Shown: positions 8,450 to 17,775 of the stretch, piece after piece
Layout: every line of letters begins with the position of its first letter
How positions within the stretch are numbered: position 1 is the first letter of the stretch
Virus record (IMG/VR): IMGVR_UViG_3300030329_001671
Span: 1-64,000 of that record
Source: a virus
Length of the DNA: 64,000 nt
Strand: one strand, 5' to 3'
Translations under genes and position numbers: made by a program
The notes under the pieces: generated by a model
What the model saw: the letters and a program-made list of their open reading frames with translations, nothing else
Told to the model about the DNA's origin: nothing
The model's database searches: none

Positions 8450-10174
8450 TTGGCAGTATATCGTAATGACCAAGTAGATTTTTCTTTCGCTTCGGAAGTA
8501 GCGTTAGGTGGATATTTTGCGCCTTTGGAAGCGACTCTAGAAAGTTCAGGGGGTTTTTCAGGAGCTTTGACTGCTGCTGTATCTCCCGGCTCTAGAACTA
8601 TTGCTGTAGATGGCGATAGTATGGATGATTTAGCCGCAGGGACTTATGTTATAATCGGTAACGATGCAGATACTCACGCTGGTGCTGATGACGCAACTCT
8701 AAATAGCGAAATTAGAAGGGTTGTATCTTTTACGGGCGCAGGAGGCTCTTCAGGTGTAATCACCTTATCTGCTCCCCTAGGATATCCTCATAAAGACAAC
8801 TGTACTGTCAAAGAAGCCGACGTTAATTCGGGCGTAATTCAAGGATTAGGAATTTCTGAGGATTCGGAAGGTGACGTAACTATGGATCACATCCGGTTTA
8901 CACCGGGTGTTTGGGAAACTATAGAGGCTCCTGACCCAACTATGGAATTTGAAGGTCGTTACTTCTTAGGATCTGAATCCAAGAGAGCATTTTATACTGC
9001 ATTCAAAGGACAACAGAGTTTCTCAGGAACTTTGTCTAACATGGAACTTATCAACGGGTATCCTCTTAGATTCCCTATTGGTAAGGTAGCCACTCAGGGG
9101 ACAGATCAAACTTCTAGTGGAGGAGGTTCTGTAACTGGCGCAGCAGTTAGCGCAGGAGATTACTTTGTTCTAGTCGATGCTGACACCAACTACTTAGACG
9201 ATGAGTATATTCAGGTAGGGGCTAGTGATAGTGGGCTAGAAGAAGTTAGGAAGATTATTCAAATTGACTCTAATACTGAATCTACGACTAAAGACCGAAT
9301 TTGGGTTGATTACCCCTTCCTTCTAGACCATGCAGCGGGAGTAGCGTGTAATCAGGTAATTGCCCCATTTACACATAGAATAATAGAAACTGTAGACTTA
9401 TCCCCCATAACTTGGCAGATAAAAAATAATGATTCTGCTGGAACGGCTGCTAATGTTTGGCTTAGGCGTTACATAGGTGGAAAAATTGGGCAAGCTACTA
9501 TAACTGCGGAAGAGGGCGGAACTCTCAGGATGAGTTGGGAATCTGCTCCGTTCATAGATATGCAGCATAACCAATATGACAGTAGTGCGGTAACTGCGCC
9601 CAATAATAAATATGATGCTGGGTTATCTGCTGTAACAGTAGAATACCCCGGTACGGAACCATATTTCTTCTCTCAAGGTTCTATTACTTTGTTTGGTGTA
9701 GAGCTCGCTAGAGTTACTAACTTTACCCTAAACATCAATAACAACCTTGAACCACGATATTTCATAAGAAACGATGGGTCAGAGAGAACCCCGTCAGATA
9801 TTTATGAAGGTCGGCGTGAATATAGTATGACAGCTACGGTTGTTTTACCAGACTCTACCGCAGGGGCTACCGATACTACTAGAAGCCTTTTCAAGGAACT
9901 TCTAGCAGAAGGTGACTATGGTTCAGGTACAGCAGGATTTGATATTGATCTAGTGTTTACTAGGGGAACTAACGATACCTTATCTATCAATATTCCTGCA
10001 AATAACGTAGCTGGAGCAAGCGTTGCGGCAGCAACGGGGGGTAATGCCCAAGGAGCATTTATACGATCAGCTAACACGAGTGTATCTACTGATAACCCGG
10101 TTTCTACTGAGGTAGATATTCTATTTAGGAATATTTCTATGGAGGTAGTAGACTCTGAACCAGTCTATCCGTAA
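8450..10174 (+). CDS. Putative major tail (tube) protein
   Basis: 574 residues, TTG start after AGGAGATTAAAAAA. Rich in Gly, Thr, Ser and Asp with alternating beta strands. It contains segments such as VTMDHIRFTPGVWETIEAPDP, LSNMELINGYPLRFPIGK and a late ITLFGVELARVTNFTLNINNNLE, a pattern typical of tail tube proteins with inserted Ig-like domains. It is followed two genes later by the tail-chaperone frameshift pair, the normal order in siphoviruses. Longer than the usual tube protein, probably from insertions at residues about 35-130 and 215-310. Confidence 0.6.
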   Translation: MAVYRNDQVDFSFASEVALGGYFAPLEATLESSGGFSGALTAAVSPGSRTIAVDGDSMDDLAAGTYVIIGNDADTHAGADDATLNSEIRRVVSFTGAGGSSGVITLSAPLGYPHKDNCTVKEADVNSGVIQGLGISEDSEGDVTMDHIRFTPGVWETIEAPDPTMEFEGRYFLGSESKRAFYTAFKGQQSFSGTLSNMELINGYPLRFPIGKVATQGTDQTSSGGGSVTGAAVSAGDYFVLVDADTNYLDDEYIQVGASDSGLEEVRKIIQIDSNTESTTKDRIWVDYPFLLDHAAGVACNQVIAPFTHRIIETVDLSPITWQIKNNDSAGTAANVWLRRYIGGKIGQATITAEEGGTLRMSWESAPFIDMQHNQYDSSAVTAPNNKYDAGLSAVTVEYPGTEPYFFSQGSITLFGVELARVTNFTLNINNNLEPRYFIRNDGSERTPSDIYEGRREYSMTATVVLPDSTAGATDTTRSLFKELLAEGDYGSGTAGFDIDLVFTRGTNDTLSINIPANNVAGASVAAATGGNAQGAFIRSANTSVSTDNPVSTEVDILFRNISMEVVDSEPVYP

Positions 10175-10203
10175 GAAAAAATTAAGTAATCAAGGAGCGA
10201 AGT

Positions 10204-10554
10204 ATGAGTTACGAAAAGTATATGTTAACTAGAGAGGTAGAAAAGGTAACACTAGATCTACCTTATGAGGAAGATGAAGAACAACTAGAAGTGTCTGTTA
10301 GACCTCTATCGTGGTCTAAGAAAAACTCGCTAGTGTCTCAGTGTACTAATTACACAGGAGATGGGGGTGTAGCTTTCGATGGGCAAAGGTACATCAATGA
10401 AGTATTGAAGTACATTATTACCGAAGCCCCGTGGGGAGCCACAACTGATATGTTCTTGGCTAAGGTAGATTTAAGTTTAGGAGGAGCCTTAGAAAAATTA
10501 GTTCCTTCCGCTACGGATTCAGATGTAGCTGAAAATGCTGAAAATTTAGCGTAA
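10204..10554 (+). CDS. Tail assembly chaperone (G-type product)
   Basis: 116 residues, ATG preceded by AGGAGCG. Acidic N-terminus, then a compact helical domain, ending in an acidic tail. Tail chaperones of this size lie between tube and tape-measure genes and bind the tape measure during tail assembly. The gene ends at TAA 10552-10554. A -1 frame opens across its last codons and continues to 10775 (separate entry), which is diagnostic of the G/GT pair. Confidence 0.75.
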   Translation: MSYEKYMLTREVEKVTLDLPYEEDEEQLEVSVRPLSWSKKNSLVSQCTNYTGDGGVAFDGQRYINEVLKYIITEAPWGATTDMFLAKVDLSLGGALEKLVPSATDSDVAENAENLA

Positions 10555-10775
10555 AGGTCCTATCCTACTTTAGAGGTAGGAAGGATGCTTTAAGTGTAGA
10601 CGAACTTAGGCATATAAGTTATTGGGGTATGGTTATGCGGTTGCTAGATGCCGGGTTCACTTATGATGTAATCCAAGACTTACATGAGGGTGATTTGACT
10701 TCTATATTAGCTATATTAGCTGCTAGGGATAAAAAAATGCACGAGGATCAACAGGCTAATGCCCACCGACGTTAG
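10204..10775 (+). CDS. Tail assembly chaperone GT fusion by programmed -1 frameshift
   Basis: The heptamer A_AAT_TTA at 10542-10548 is set in the phase required for -1 slippage (X_XXY_YYZ), four codons before the G stop. In the -1 frame a TGA at 10539-10541 sits just upstream, so the shift must occur after it. The frame then stays open for about 75 codons to TAG 10773-10775. A hairpin (stem 10563-10568 with 10576-10581) lies downstream. The fused product would be about 190 residues. The extension has the short helical character (ISYWGMVMRLLDAGFTYDVI) seen in T domains of other phages. Confidence 0.8.
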
Positions 10776-11964
10776 CGGAACTATAAATATCATTGCCGAA
10801 GTGGTAGGCCGTAATCAAACGATGTCTAGTGCTGGACATGATATTACCGAAGCTAAGGATAAGCGCACCAAGGAGAAAAATAGAAAAAATCTCCTTGGTG
10901 TTGCCTTAGAAATGAAAACCTTAGTTAAGATTCTCACTGTTGGAGGATTGGTATATCAATCTAAAGTTCTGTCACAAAGTTTGAGTACAATAGGAAATCT
11001 TTTAGGATTTTTAGTTGACGTTCTCTTATTGCCTTTCGTACCGTTATTTACGAGAGGTTTAAACGTTATGGCAAACATTCTAAATGCTGCGAATAACTTT
11101 GAATGGCCAAAGGGCAAAGAAGGTTGGAAAACAGTTTGGGAAGATTTGTTAGCGTGGTGGCAGAAGCAATGGGATGAAAAAGGTGGTTTAGTCGGCATTA
11201 TAAAAGAATTCTTTTTGGATGTCACTGGAACTATTTTACTAACGGCTTTACTGTCTACTCTTGTGTTTGGACCTAAAACTGGAATGTGGATTCTCAGTAA
11301 TACATTTGGATGGGGAACCGGACAAGGGGTTCGGCTAACTAAAAGCTTTTTAGGTACTTTACTTGGGTGGAGTAAACAGGTAGGGTCCGCTTTAATAAAT
11401 GCGACTAAAATGGGAGTAACCCTTATTGGGGAAGGGCTCGCAAGTTCAGGCACACTCCTAAGACGAATGTTTCCAAAGTCCGCCGCCCTATTTACGAAAA
11501 AACTGGTGAGTAGCGCATTTGGACTAGTTCATTATTTACCGGGAGGTAGGAAGGCAACTAGATCGGCAAGTAGAGCAGCTAGACTAGGGTGGGCAGCTCT
11601 ATTGTTCTCTACTAGTTACATAGGTGGAAAACTAGGGATAGTAAAAAACATTCTCACGAGTTTAGGTATACAAGCCACATTGATGAGTGTAGGTAAATTA
11701 GTTCTATTAAAATTTTTATTCGTTCTTTTTGTAGGAGCCGTTGTAGTTACCGGAGCAATGGTAATTAACTATATATTACAAAAAACCATTGGAAAGTCTC
11801 TTGGCGAAGTAATACCTTTTGTAAACACAAACAAAACGTATGAACAGGAATATAATGATGCAATGGCTTGGATGAGAATGTTTGGGTTTGACCCAAGAAC
11901 ATTCATGATGGGAGCTTTTGGTGGCACTTATGGTGTTGGTGGTGTAGGAGGTAATAGGCAATAA
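10759..11964 (+). CDS. Hydrophobic tail protein 1 (tape-measure-like segment)
   Basis: 401 residues, ATG overlapping the end of the frameshift product by 17 bases. The N-terminus TDVSGTINIIAEVVG is nearly repeated in the next gene. Several long hydrophobic segments are present (about 55-95, 155-180, 315-340) with amphipathic helices between them. The position directly after the tail chaperones is where a tape-measure protein belongs, but that family is normally one much longer protein. May act as a tape-measure component or as membrane-inserting tail protein. Confidence 0.55.
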   Translation: MPTDVSGTINIIAEVVGRNQTMSSAGHDITEAKDKRTKEKNRKNLLGVALEMKTLVKILTVGGLVYQSKVLSQSLSTIGNLLGFLVDVLLLPFVPLFTRGLNVMANILNAANNFEWPKGKEGWKTVWEDLLAWWQKQWDEKGGLVGIIKEFFLDVTGTILLTALLSTLVFGPKTGMWILSNTFGWGTGQGVRLTKSFLGTLLGWSKQVGSALINATKMGVTLIGEGLASSGTLLRRMFPKSAALFTKKLVSSAFGLVHYLPGGRKATRSASRAARLGWAALLFSTSYIGGKLGIVKNILTSLGIQATLMSVGKLVLLKFLFVLFVGAVVVTGAMVINYILQKTIGKSLGEVIPFVNTNKTYEQEYNDAMAWMRMFGFDPRTFMMGAFGGTYGVGGVGGNRQ

Positions 11965-13064
11965 TGGCCTCTGATGTCGGTGGAACTATACATATAATTG
12001 CAGAAGTTATGGGGGATGCCTCTTCTCCCCTTGCGGGTCAAGGTGAGGCTGTTGGTCCTAGACAGCGAAAGCAACAAAGAGAAGAAGCTAAAACCATTTT
12101 TGGTATGACGATTAGTGCATTAACCATAATTAAAGCCTTAACTATTGGGGGACTCCTTCGATACTCTAAAGTTATCTCTATGACAGTAAATTCTATGATG
12201 TTTATGTTAGGGATATTTTTGGATATATTTTTACTTCCTCTAACCCCTATGATTATGAGAGTATTTAACACTGTTTTTCCCATACTTGGCTATTTAGATA
12301 AGCTTAGAACAGGAGAAAAGTCTTGGGGAGATATATGGGGAGATATAGGAAAGTGGTGGAATAAGCAATACCACGAACATGGATTTTTCGGGGCTTTAAA
12401 AGAAATTTTTGCTACTATGACAGGGGGAGTTGTACTTGCTTTCTTGTTTGCTAGCGTAGTTCCCGGACTAAGTGGGAAATGGGTTTTAAATAATGTATTT
12501 AAAATACTCGGTGGACGATTCTTATGGAACGAGTTAACTTCTTGGTTCGGATTCAAGAAAACTTATACGGCTCGTAAAAAGAATATGGAAGCGATGAAAA
12601 GAGGAAGAAAGCTTAAACATGGGCTTCTAACTACAAAAAGTATGATGGCTCACTATTGGGATAAAGGAGCTTACCTACTAAAAGAGAATATGCGTAGAGC
12701 GTTAGATTTAGCAGTTGATTTATCGACTACATTTGGGGGAAGATTGTGGAAAGCCTTAGCCTTTAGGGGCAGAATGGTAATACCTATTTTATCTGCTTTA
12801 TTAGGAGGTTTAGGTTTAGCTAAATTAGGTAAGTATGGAACTTTAGCCTTACTACTTGGTGCAATTCTTTATGTTAGTGCGATGACAGCTAAGGAAGCGG
12901 TAGAAAAAGTAAAAGAATATCTACCTCAGGTAGACATACCAGATATGCCCAACATGACAGAGATACCTGATTGGATACAGCAAACTATTAATAACCTAGA
13001 TGAAGCTTTGTCTGGCAATTGGGGAACTCCTGAAATTAGTGGGACTAGAAACTTAGGCCAATAA
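11964..13064 (+). CDS. Hydrophobic tail protein 2, paralog of the preceding gene
   Basis: 366 residues, TAATG overlap with the previous gene. Paralog: N-terminus SDVGGTIHIIAEVMG, the same arrangement of hydrophobic segments (about 50-90, 145-170, 270-295) and the same KWWNKQYHEHG-type tryptophan region (compare WWQKQWDEKG in protein 1). Encoded between the tail chaperone and hub genes, so a tape-measure-like or tail-tip role is inferred. Confidence 0.55.
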   Translation: MASDVGGTIHIIAEVMGDASSPLAGQGEAVGPRQRKQQREEAKTIFGMTISALTIIKALTIGGLLRYSKVISMTVNSMMFMLGIFLDIFLLPLTPMIMRVFNTVFPILGYLDKLRTGEKSWGDIWGDIGKWWNKQYHEHGFFGALKEIFATMTGGVVLAFLFASVVPGLSGKWVLNNVFKILGGRFLWNELTSWFGFKKTYTARKKNMEAMKRGRKLKHGLLTTKSMMAHYWDKGAYLLKENMRRALDLAVDLSTTFGGRLWKALAFRGRMVIPILSALLGGLGLAKLGKYGTLALLLGAILYVSAMTAKEAVEKVKEYLPQVDIPDMPNMTEIPDWIQQTINNLDEALSGNWGTPEISGTRNLGQ

Positions 13065-13084
13065 TTAACGAGGATTAATGTAAA

Positions 13085-13513
13085 ATGGCGGCAACTTTAG
13101 ATGTAACTTTAAAATTTACTCCATCAGGGGGGTCATTGACGACATACTCTTTACAGGTAGAAGAGTTAGTTGTTAATATACGTCGTCAACCTTTGCACCA
13201 GCCTATTCCGGGATCTGACCCCCTACAAAACGACTTCGGACTAAGTGACCCTAATGTACGAGTTAGAGGTATTCTTCCAATAGCCCCCGGTAGTGACGGA
13301 ACGAATACTATATGCGATAAAGTGCAATTAGAGGATGTGGTAACGGATCATTACCAAAATGATATCACGCTAACCATAGGGGCGGGTTCAGGAGATGCTA
13401 GCGCACAGGCTTACGTAGGAAAAATTCAAGATTTTTCTGCAACTTTAAATGCTGGTAAAGAAGAAGTTTACTGGACATACTCCCTTACGTTATTAGCTCA
13501 ATTGAGGTCTTAA
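13085..13513 (+). CDS. Small tail structural protein
   Basis: 142 residues, ATG after ACGAGGATTA. Predicted all-beta; a strand-rich sequence ends in EEVYWTYSLTLLAQL, a pattern common in distal tail or tube-initiator proteins. It sits between two hydrophobic tail proteins. No motif names the family. Confidence 0.5.
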   Translation: MAATLDVTLKFTPSGGSLTTYSLQVEELVVNIRRQPLHQPIPGSDPLQNDFGLSDPNVRVRGILPIAPGSDGTNTICDKVQLEDVVTDHYQNDITLTIGAGSGDASAQAYVGKIQDFSATLNAGKEEVYWTYSLTLLAQLRS

Positions 13514-13515
13514 TC

Positions 13516-14682
13516 ATGGCTGCAAATGGCGTTATAGGCATTACTGCCCAAATATTAGAAAGCACCGACCTTGATGGGCAACAACAACCTACCCCAGATA
13601 TGTCTCTACTACAAAGAATTTCTGTAAGTCTACGTAACATGAGACAGAACTGGAAAAAGATGGTGGGAAGTAAGGCGACAGGCTTGTTTTGGATTATGTT
13701 AGCTAACTCTAAAATTGCCCAAACTCTTATAAATACAACCTTCCGTATGATAGCCACTCTTATGGATATCATAGTAGGAGCCTATATACTTCCTATTCTT
13801 AGATGGATTATAGAAAATCTAGGGGGTCTTATAGACACATTCCAAAATGTCGTAGAGGGACTTTGGAATTGGATGAAAGATACATTTGGACCTGTTTGGG
13901 ATTGGATAAAAGGAGCGGCTATGGAGGCTTGGGCAGCCATAGGTGAAATGGCGGGATTGTTAGGATTTGAAGGCGTGAAGGAAAACGTAGATTCTCAAGT
14001 AGAGCAGTTCTATAAAGATAAAGTTCTTTCAGAACTTACCCAAGAGGAATTAGAGGCTTGGGCAAAGGATCCCAATACTGGTCTTATAAAGGGCGGACCT
14101 ATTCCACCCGAACATTGGAAGTCGTTGTTAGAAGACGACCCCGATTTAGAAGGATACAATCCCGATTTGGAAGAGGAAGAAGACTTCGAGGAAGTATCGT
14201 GGGTTTATCAGAATGGTCCGGGCGCACCCGCAGATGGGAAACTAACGGCTGATAAAGTTGCTCTAGCAAACGCTAGAGGAGATTTAAAGTTAGTAGATGA
14301 ACAGTTTACGGAATCCGATATGGACGATGATAGTGACTCGTTTTGGACTAGTTGGCTTGATGGTGTAGAGCAGTTTGGATGGACTGACGTTCAATCGTGG
14401 TTTGATAATGGTACACAAGAGAACGAGGGAGGCCTTAGTTGGGAATGGGTTTTAACGGCAATGTTTGGAGATCATTTCGGAAGTAGTAAGGCTAGTGGAC
14501 AAGAGGTTGTAGAATCTCTGATTGATGCTTCCATTGAAGGTACAGAAGGTTCGCTTGATACGACATCAAGATATGCAAATGAAAATCCATTTCCATATTA
14601 CGAACCTTATATGGGAGGCACTACAATGCACCCCTTACCCGGTGTTGGTTCAGACTCACAGTATTGGTTCTCAGCGCAGTAA
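13516..14682 (+). CDS. Hydrophobic tail protein 3
   Basis: 388 residues, ATG two bases after the preceding stop. The N-terminus (ANGVIGITAQILEST) is a distant echo of the GTIxIIAEV start of tail proteins 1 and 2. Residues about 50-105 are hydrophobic and residues about 110-150 are Trp-rich amphipathic helix. The C-terminal half is strongly acidic with DDDSDS and EEEEDFEE runs. Likely a tail component working with proteins 1 and 2. Weak similarity only. Confidence 0.5.
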   Translation: MAANGVIGITAQILESTDLDGQQQPTPDMSLLQRISVSLRNMRQNWKKMVGSKATGLFWIMLANSKIAQTLINTTFRMIATLMDIIVGAYILPILRWIIENLGGLIDTFQNVVEGLWNWMKDTFGPVWDWIKGAAMEAWAAIGEMAGLLGFEGVKENVDSQVEQFYKDKVLSELTQEELEAWAKDPNTGLIKGGPIPPEHWKSLLEDDPDLEGYNPDLEEEEDFEEVSWVYQNGPGAPADGKLTADKVALANARGDLKLVDEQFTESDMDDDSDSFWTSWLDGVEQFGWTDVQSWFDNGTQENEGGLSWEWVLTAMFGDHFGSSKASGQEVVESLIDASIEGTEGSLDTTSRYANENPFPYYEPYMGGTTMHPLPGVGSDSQYWFSAQ

Positions 14683-14697
14683 AGAGGAATTGAATAT

Positions 14698-17130
14698 ATG
14701 GTAGCAACATTACAACATGGTAGCAGTTTCGGAACAACAGAAACCCAAACTATCCGAATACGAATAGTGGATGAAATAAATCACCCTAAATATTTAGAGG
14801 TTGATGTCGCTAGTCCCGCAGGTAACCGTAAAACCACGTATAACCCTTTCGATGAAGTTAGAATCGTGGAGTCGGATGTTACGGATGATCCAGTTTTATT
14901 CCGAGGCAAGATAGTCAAAATTAGTAGTCCTATTCACCCACAATTTGGGCAAGTTGTTAAGTTTATAGCGTTTGATAATTTACGAGAATTACATAATCTT
15001 AGAATCAACGATGGAGATTATAGTCAAAATGGTATAGATGCTTTAATTAACCATTTAATTAGAGAGCATGTTAAAACTATTAGCTCCTCTGGTATAAACT
15101 TACCTTCGGTAGACTCTAATACAACTAAGTTTACGTCTTCTGAAAATACGGGTGGCAGGACCGTTTACGCTAAAAATACAGGCAAATCTATATTACAAGT
15201 TTGTCAAGAACTCGCTGAAGTAGATCCGTGGACTAACACACCACAAACAGATACAAATTATGGATTTCATTTTTATATAGATGAAGATAATGACTTTAAC
15301 TACTATCGAAATGAAACTGTTCCTTCTAACGCCTACACTAACGGACTTAAAATAGTTTCGGGAGCCACTAGTGAAACCGACCTACAAAGACCAATGTTAG
15401 TTGGAGATTCGTGGGATGAGATAACGGATGACGTTATAACCGAAATTAAGTGTAACTATACCTTGGCTGGCGAACCTAAAGTTTTGAGGCTAAAAAGACT
15501 TACTCATCAATCGGTAGGGGGTTCTGGATATCCGTTTCACGCTAATGATGAAATTAGAGGTCAAAGTAGCGGAACAGTTGCTAAAGTTCAATTAGTCACT
15601 AGTTTGGCTTTAATAGTATCACATGTAGATGAGGGAGATAACGAGGTTCCAGTGTTTACGGCTGGTGAAACTATTGTTTCTACTAAGGTAGATAGGAATA
15701 GTGACGGAGTTTATAATACAGATACAGGAACATCCGCAGATGAAACTGGTCATGCTAGTTCTAATCCTGTATATAAATATTCTGTGGCAGATGGAGCTAC
15801 TGGACACGGAACATCCGCATATGTGACAACTGCTGGAGCATCTGCTGTATTTACGACTACTCCAGAAATTGAACTAGGCCAAAAGAGCGTTATAGAGTTA
15901 AATCTTCCAGAATTTAATTTCCCTTCGGGATTTTCCGACATCTCAGCTAGATCAAATGTAGCCACAGTAGCTGCCCCTTATTTAACCAAATCCTTTTTGG
16001 ATATCGACGTTTACACACATAGAAAAGGAATTTGTCAGATAGTTGGATTTCCATGGTATAGAACAGGAGGTAGTACTTATGTAGTTAGGGCAGGAAATGA
16101 AGTCTACTGCCAACAAAATGTAATACACGCCATAGCAGACAACTACACAGTATCTAAAATTGATTATGTTCAAGATTATGGAAGTGGTATGGCTAAGTCT
16201 ACTCTCTATGTAACTGACTCTAATGCGGGTGCTTGGAGGAGAACTTTAGTACAAGAGGCAAAAAAGGTGGGTGAGGACGCACCTAAAAATGCTGTTGACT
16301 CTGTGGGTAGGGGTCAGCTAGCATTTTTTAATGACGCAACCGCAAGTGGCTATATCCCAACTTCATCTGCAAGCCCAACTTATGGCATGTTTAGATATGC
16401 GTTAGACGGTGGTGGGGGTTCAGCAGATACACTAGCCTTCCTATCGGGACAAACTAGTGGTACTCCCGCAGCAGCAACGGCGGGATCCGCATTTTGGTCC
16501 ATGCTGAATGAAAGTGATGGCTCTACGGGCAGTAGACTTCTTTTTGAACCTATAGTTGATTATGACACAACTGATACTACTAAGAATCGTGCATGGATTG
16601 GATACCATAATTACCTATTCGGAATACAAGCTTATTACCAAAACGCAGGTACCGGAAGTGCGTCGTTCCCCGCCCACACTTTTATTACCGATACTAATAC
16701 TGGTATGTATCTTTCAAGCTCTGACACTATAGGGTTTTCTACTGGCGGTACTGCACGAGCTACTCTTAGTTCAAGTGGTCTTGCGATAGTCTCAAGCGTG
16801 GCTAGTGACGTTGAAGTTAACATAAATTCCTCTACTGGGTTACTTACTAAAGTAAGCTCTTCTAGACGTTATAAAGATAATATAGCAGACTTAGGTATAA
16901 ATACAGAAAATATTTATGATTTACGCCCGGTTTCTTTCGACTGGAAAAGTAATGGAAAGCCCGATTTTGGGTATATAGCAGAAGAAGTTCACGAAATATT
17001 ACCTGAACTAACTATTTATGATGATAAAAACAGACCCGAAGCAGTAAAGTATAAACAACTTTCAATTCTTATGTTGGAAGAACTTAAAAAACTTAGAAAA
17101 GAAGTTAAAGAATTAAAGGAGAAATTATAA
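14698..17130 (+). CDS. Tail hub/fibre protein with C-terminal S74 chaperone
   Basis: 810 residues, ATG with AGAGGAATTG upstream. The N-terminal 130 residues resemble baseplate-hub proteins (strand-rich, with PFDEVRIV and PVLFRGKIVKI). The middle is a long beta-rich region with Gly/Thr/Ser repeats. The C-terminal residues from about 717 match the intramolecular chaperone Peptidase_S74: SSRRYKDNI supplies the catalytic Ser and Lys, followed by YDLRPVSFDWK, DFGYIAEEVHEILPEL, YKQLSILMLEELK and a terminal coiled coil. S74 domains assist trimer folding of tail spikes and fibres and then cleave themselves off. Likely the receptor-binding tail tip. Confidence 0.75.
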   Translation: MVATLQHGSSFGTTETQTIRIRIVDEINHPKYLEVDVASPAGNRKTTYNPFDEVRIVESDVTDDPVLFRGKIVKISSPIHPQFGQVVKFIAFDNLRELHNLRINDGDYSQNGIDALINHLIREHVKTISSSGINLPSVDSNTTKFTSSENTGGRTVYAKNTGKSILQVCQELAEVDPWTNTPQTDTNYGFHFYIDEDNDFNYYRNETVPSNAYTNGLKIVSGATSETDLQRPMLVGDSWDEITDDVITEIKCNYTLAGEPKVLRLKRLTHQSVGGSGYPFHANDEIRGQSSGTVAKVQLVTSLALIVSHVDEGDNEVPVFTAGETIVSTKVDRNSDGVYNTDTGTSADETGHASSNPVYKYSVADGATGHGTSAYVTTAGASAVFTTTPEIELGQKSVIELNLPEFNFPSGFSDISARSNVATVAAPYLTKSFLDIDVYTHRKGICQIVGFPWYRTGGSTYVVRAGNEVYCQQNVIHAIADNYTVSKIDYVQDYGSGMAKSTLYVTDSNAGAWRRTLVQEAKKVGEDAPKNAVDSVGRGQLAFFNDATASGYIPTSSASPTYGMFRYALDGGGGSADTLAFLSGQTSGTPAAATAGSAFWSMLNESDGSTGSRLLFEPIVDYDTTDTTKNRAWIGYHNYLFGIQAYYQNAGTGSASFPAHTFITDTNTGMYLSSSDTIGFSTGGTARATLSSSGLAIVSSVASDVEVNINSSTGLLTKVSSSRRYKDNIADLGINTENIYDLRPVSFDWKSNGKPDFGYIAEEVHEILPELTIYDDKNRPEAVKYKQLSILMLEELKKLRKEVKELKEKL

Positions 17131-17315
17131 TGCCAGATGTAACGGTATCATTCACAGACGCACAATGGACTAGGGTTGTAGCAGCATCTTCAGCCATTCT
17201 TTTTCCACCTGATCAGACTGTAGATGTAGATAAGTTGGCAGCTAAATGGAAAACTGAAGTAACTAATGCTGTAAAATCGTATGAACATGAAAATGCTTCT
17301 GTAGCTGAATTCTAA
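17130..17315 (+). CDS. Small tail-module protein
   Basis: 61 residues, TAATG overlap with the S74 protein and itself overlapping the next start. Helical, no cysteine, with one short hydrophobic patch (VVAASSAILF). Position suggests a tail-associated accessory. Function unknown. Confidence 0.55.
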   Translation: MPDVTVSFTDAQWTRVVAASSAILFPPDQTVDVDKLAAKWKTEVTNAVKSYEHENASVAEF

Positions 17316-17623
17316 TGAAACTTCATAAATGGCGACGTAGACAAGTCAATAAGATGAAGAAAAAAGATCCTGCTAGAACCGCTACAAGCATCGCACAGGA
17401 GCTAGGGATATCTATAAGCAGGGTAACTGAGATATTGAAGCAGGACGGGCTGTATGAGTCTCCGTGGACTTCATTTACCTGTAATTATTGCGGAGAGGAA
17501 AACGCCATCCTAAAATCCGCTTTGGCTCAGAAAAAGCTACGAGGAAACCAAAATCTCTATTGCAATAGGGAACATTACGATAGAGACAGAAATGCTTACC
17601 CTTACTTAAGTAAGGGTACGTAG
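17315..17623 (+). CDS. Small HTH and zinc-finger DNA-binding protein
   Basis: 102 residues, TAATG overlap. The N-terminus is very basic (KWRRRQVNKMKKK). Residues about 24-46 form a convincing helix-turn-helix (TATSIAQELGISISRVTEIL). Residues about 54-90 hold a CNYCGEE pair and a later C-x-x-x-H (CNREH), which could bind zinc. Probably a transcriptional regulator. It ends in a perfect 22-bp palindrome (17597-17618) followed by two GTATAATA motifs, an obvious candidate target for this or another regulator. Confidence 0.65.
   Translation: MKLHKWRRRQVNKMKKKDPARTATSIAQELGISISRVTEILKQDGLYESPWTSFTCNYCGEENAILKSALAQKKLRGNQNLYCNREHYDRDRNAYPYLSKGT
17597..17618. promoter_or_regulatory. Perfect 22-bp palindrome, candidate operator
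   Basis: Bases 17597-17618 (left half TACCCTTACTT, right half its exact reverse complement) form a perfect palindrome. It overlaps the last codons of the HTH gene and lies nine bases before GTATAATA at 17627. With no loop it is more like a dimeric operator site than a terminator. Confidence 0.5.
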
Positions 17624-17775
17624 GTAGTATAATATAAAGACCTTAAAAATTGACCATTTATTTTTGAAAAACTTGAGTATAATAAAATTATATTTGGGTA
17701 GGAAAATATATAATTCGTCCAATGTTCTTAAATCTATGCTATACTTACAGTCCTATAAAGCTTAAGGAGAGCATA
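17624..17775 (+). promoter_or_regulatory. Intergenic region with two GTATAATA motifs
   Basis: The gap before the accessory gene cluster contains GTATAATA at 17627-17634 and again at 17677-17684. TTGACC at 17650 is 22 bp from the second -10, which is too far for a standard sigma-70 pair. AAGGAGA at 17763-17769 is the ribosome site for the TTG start at 17776. No ORF is visible in the gap. Confidence 0.5.

Noticed and set aside
17650-17683. TTGACC plus TATAAT as a sigma-70 promoter.
   Set aside because: Spacing is 22 bp, too long; only the GTATAATA element is kept.
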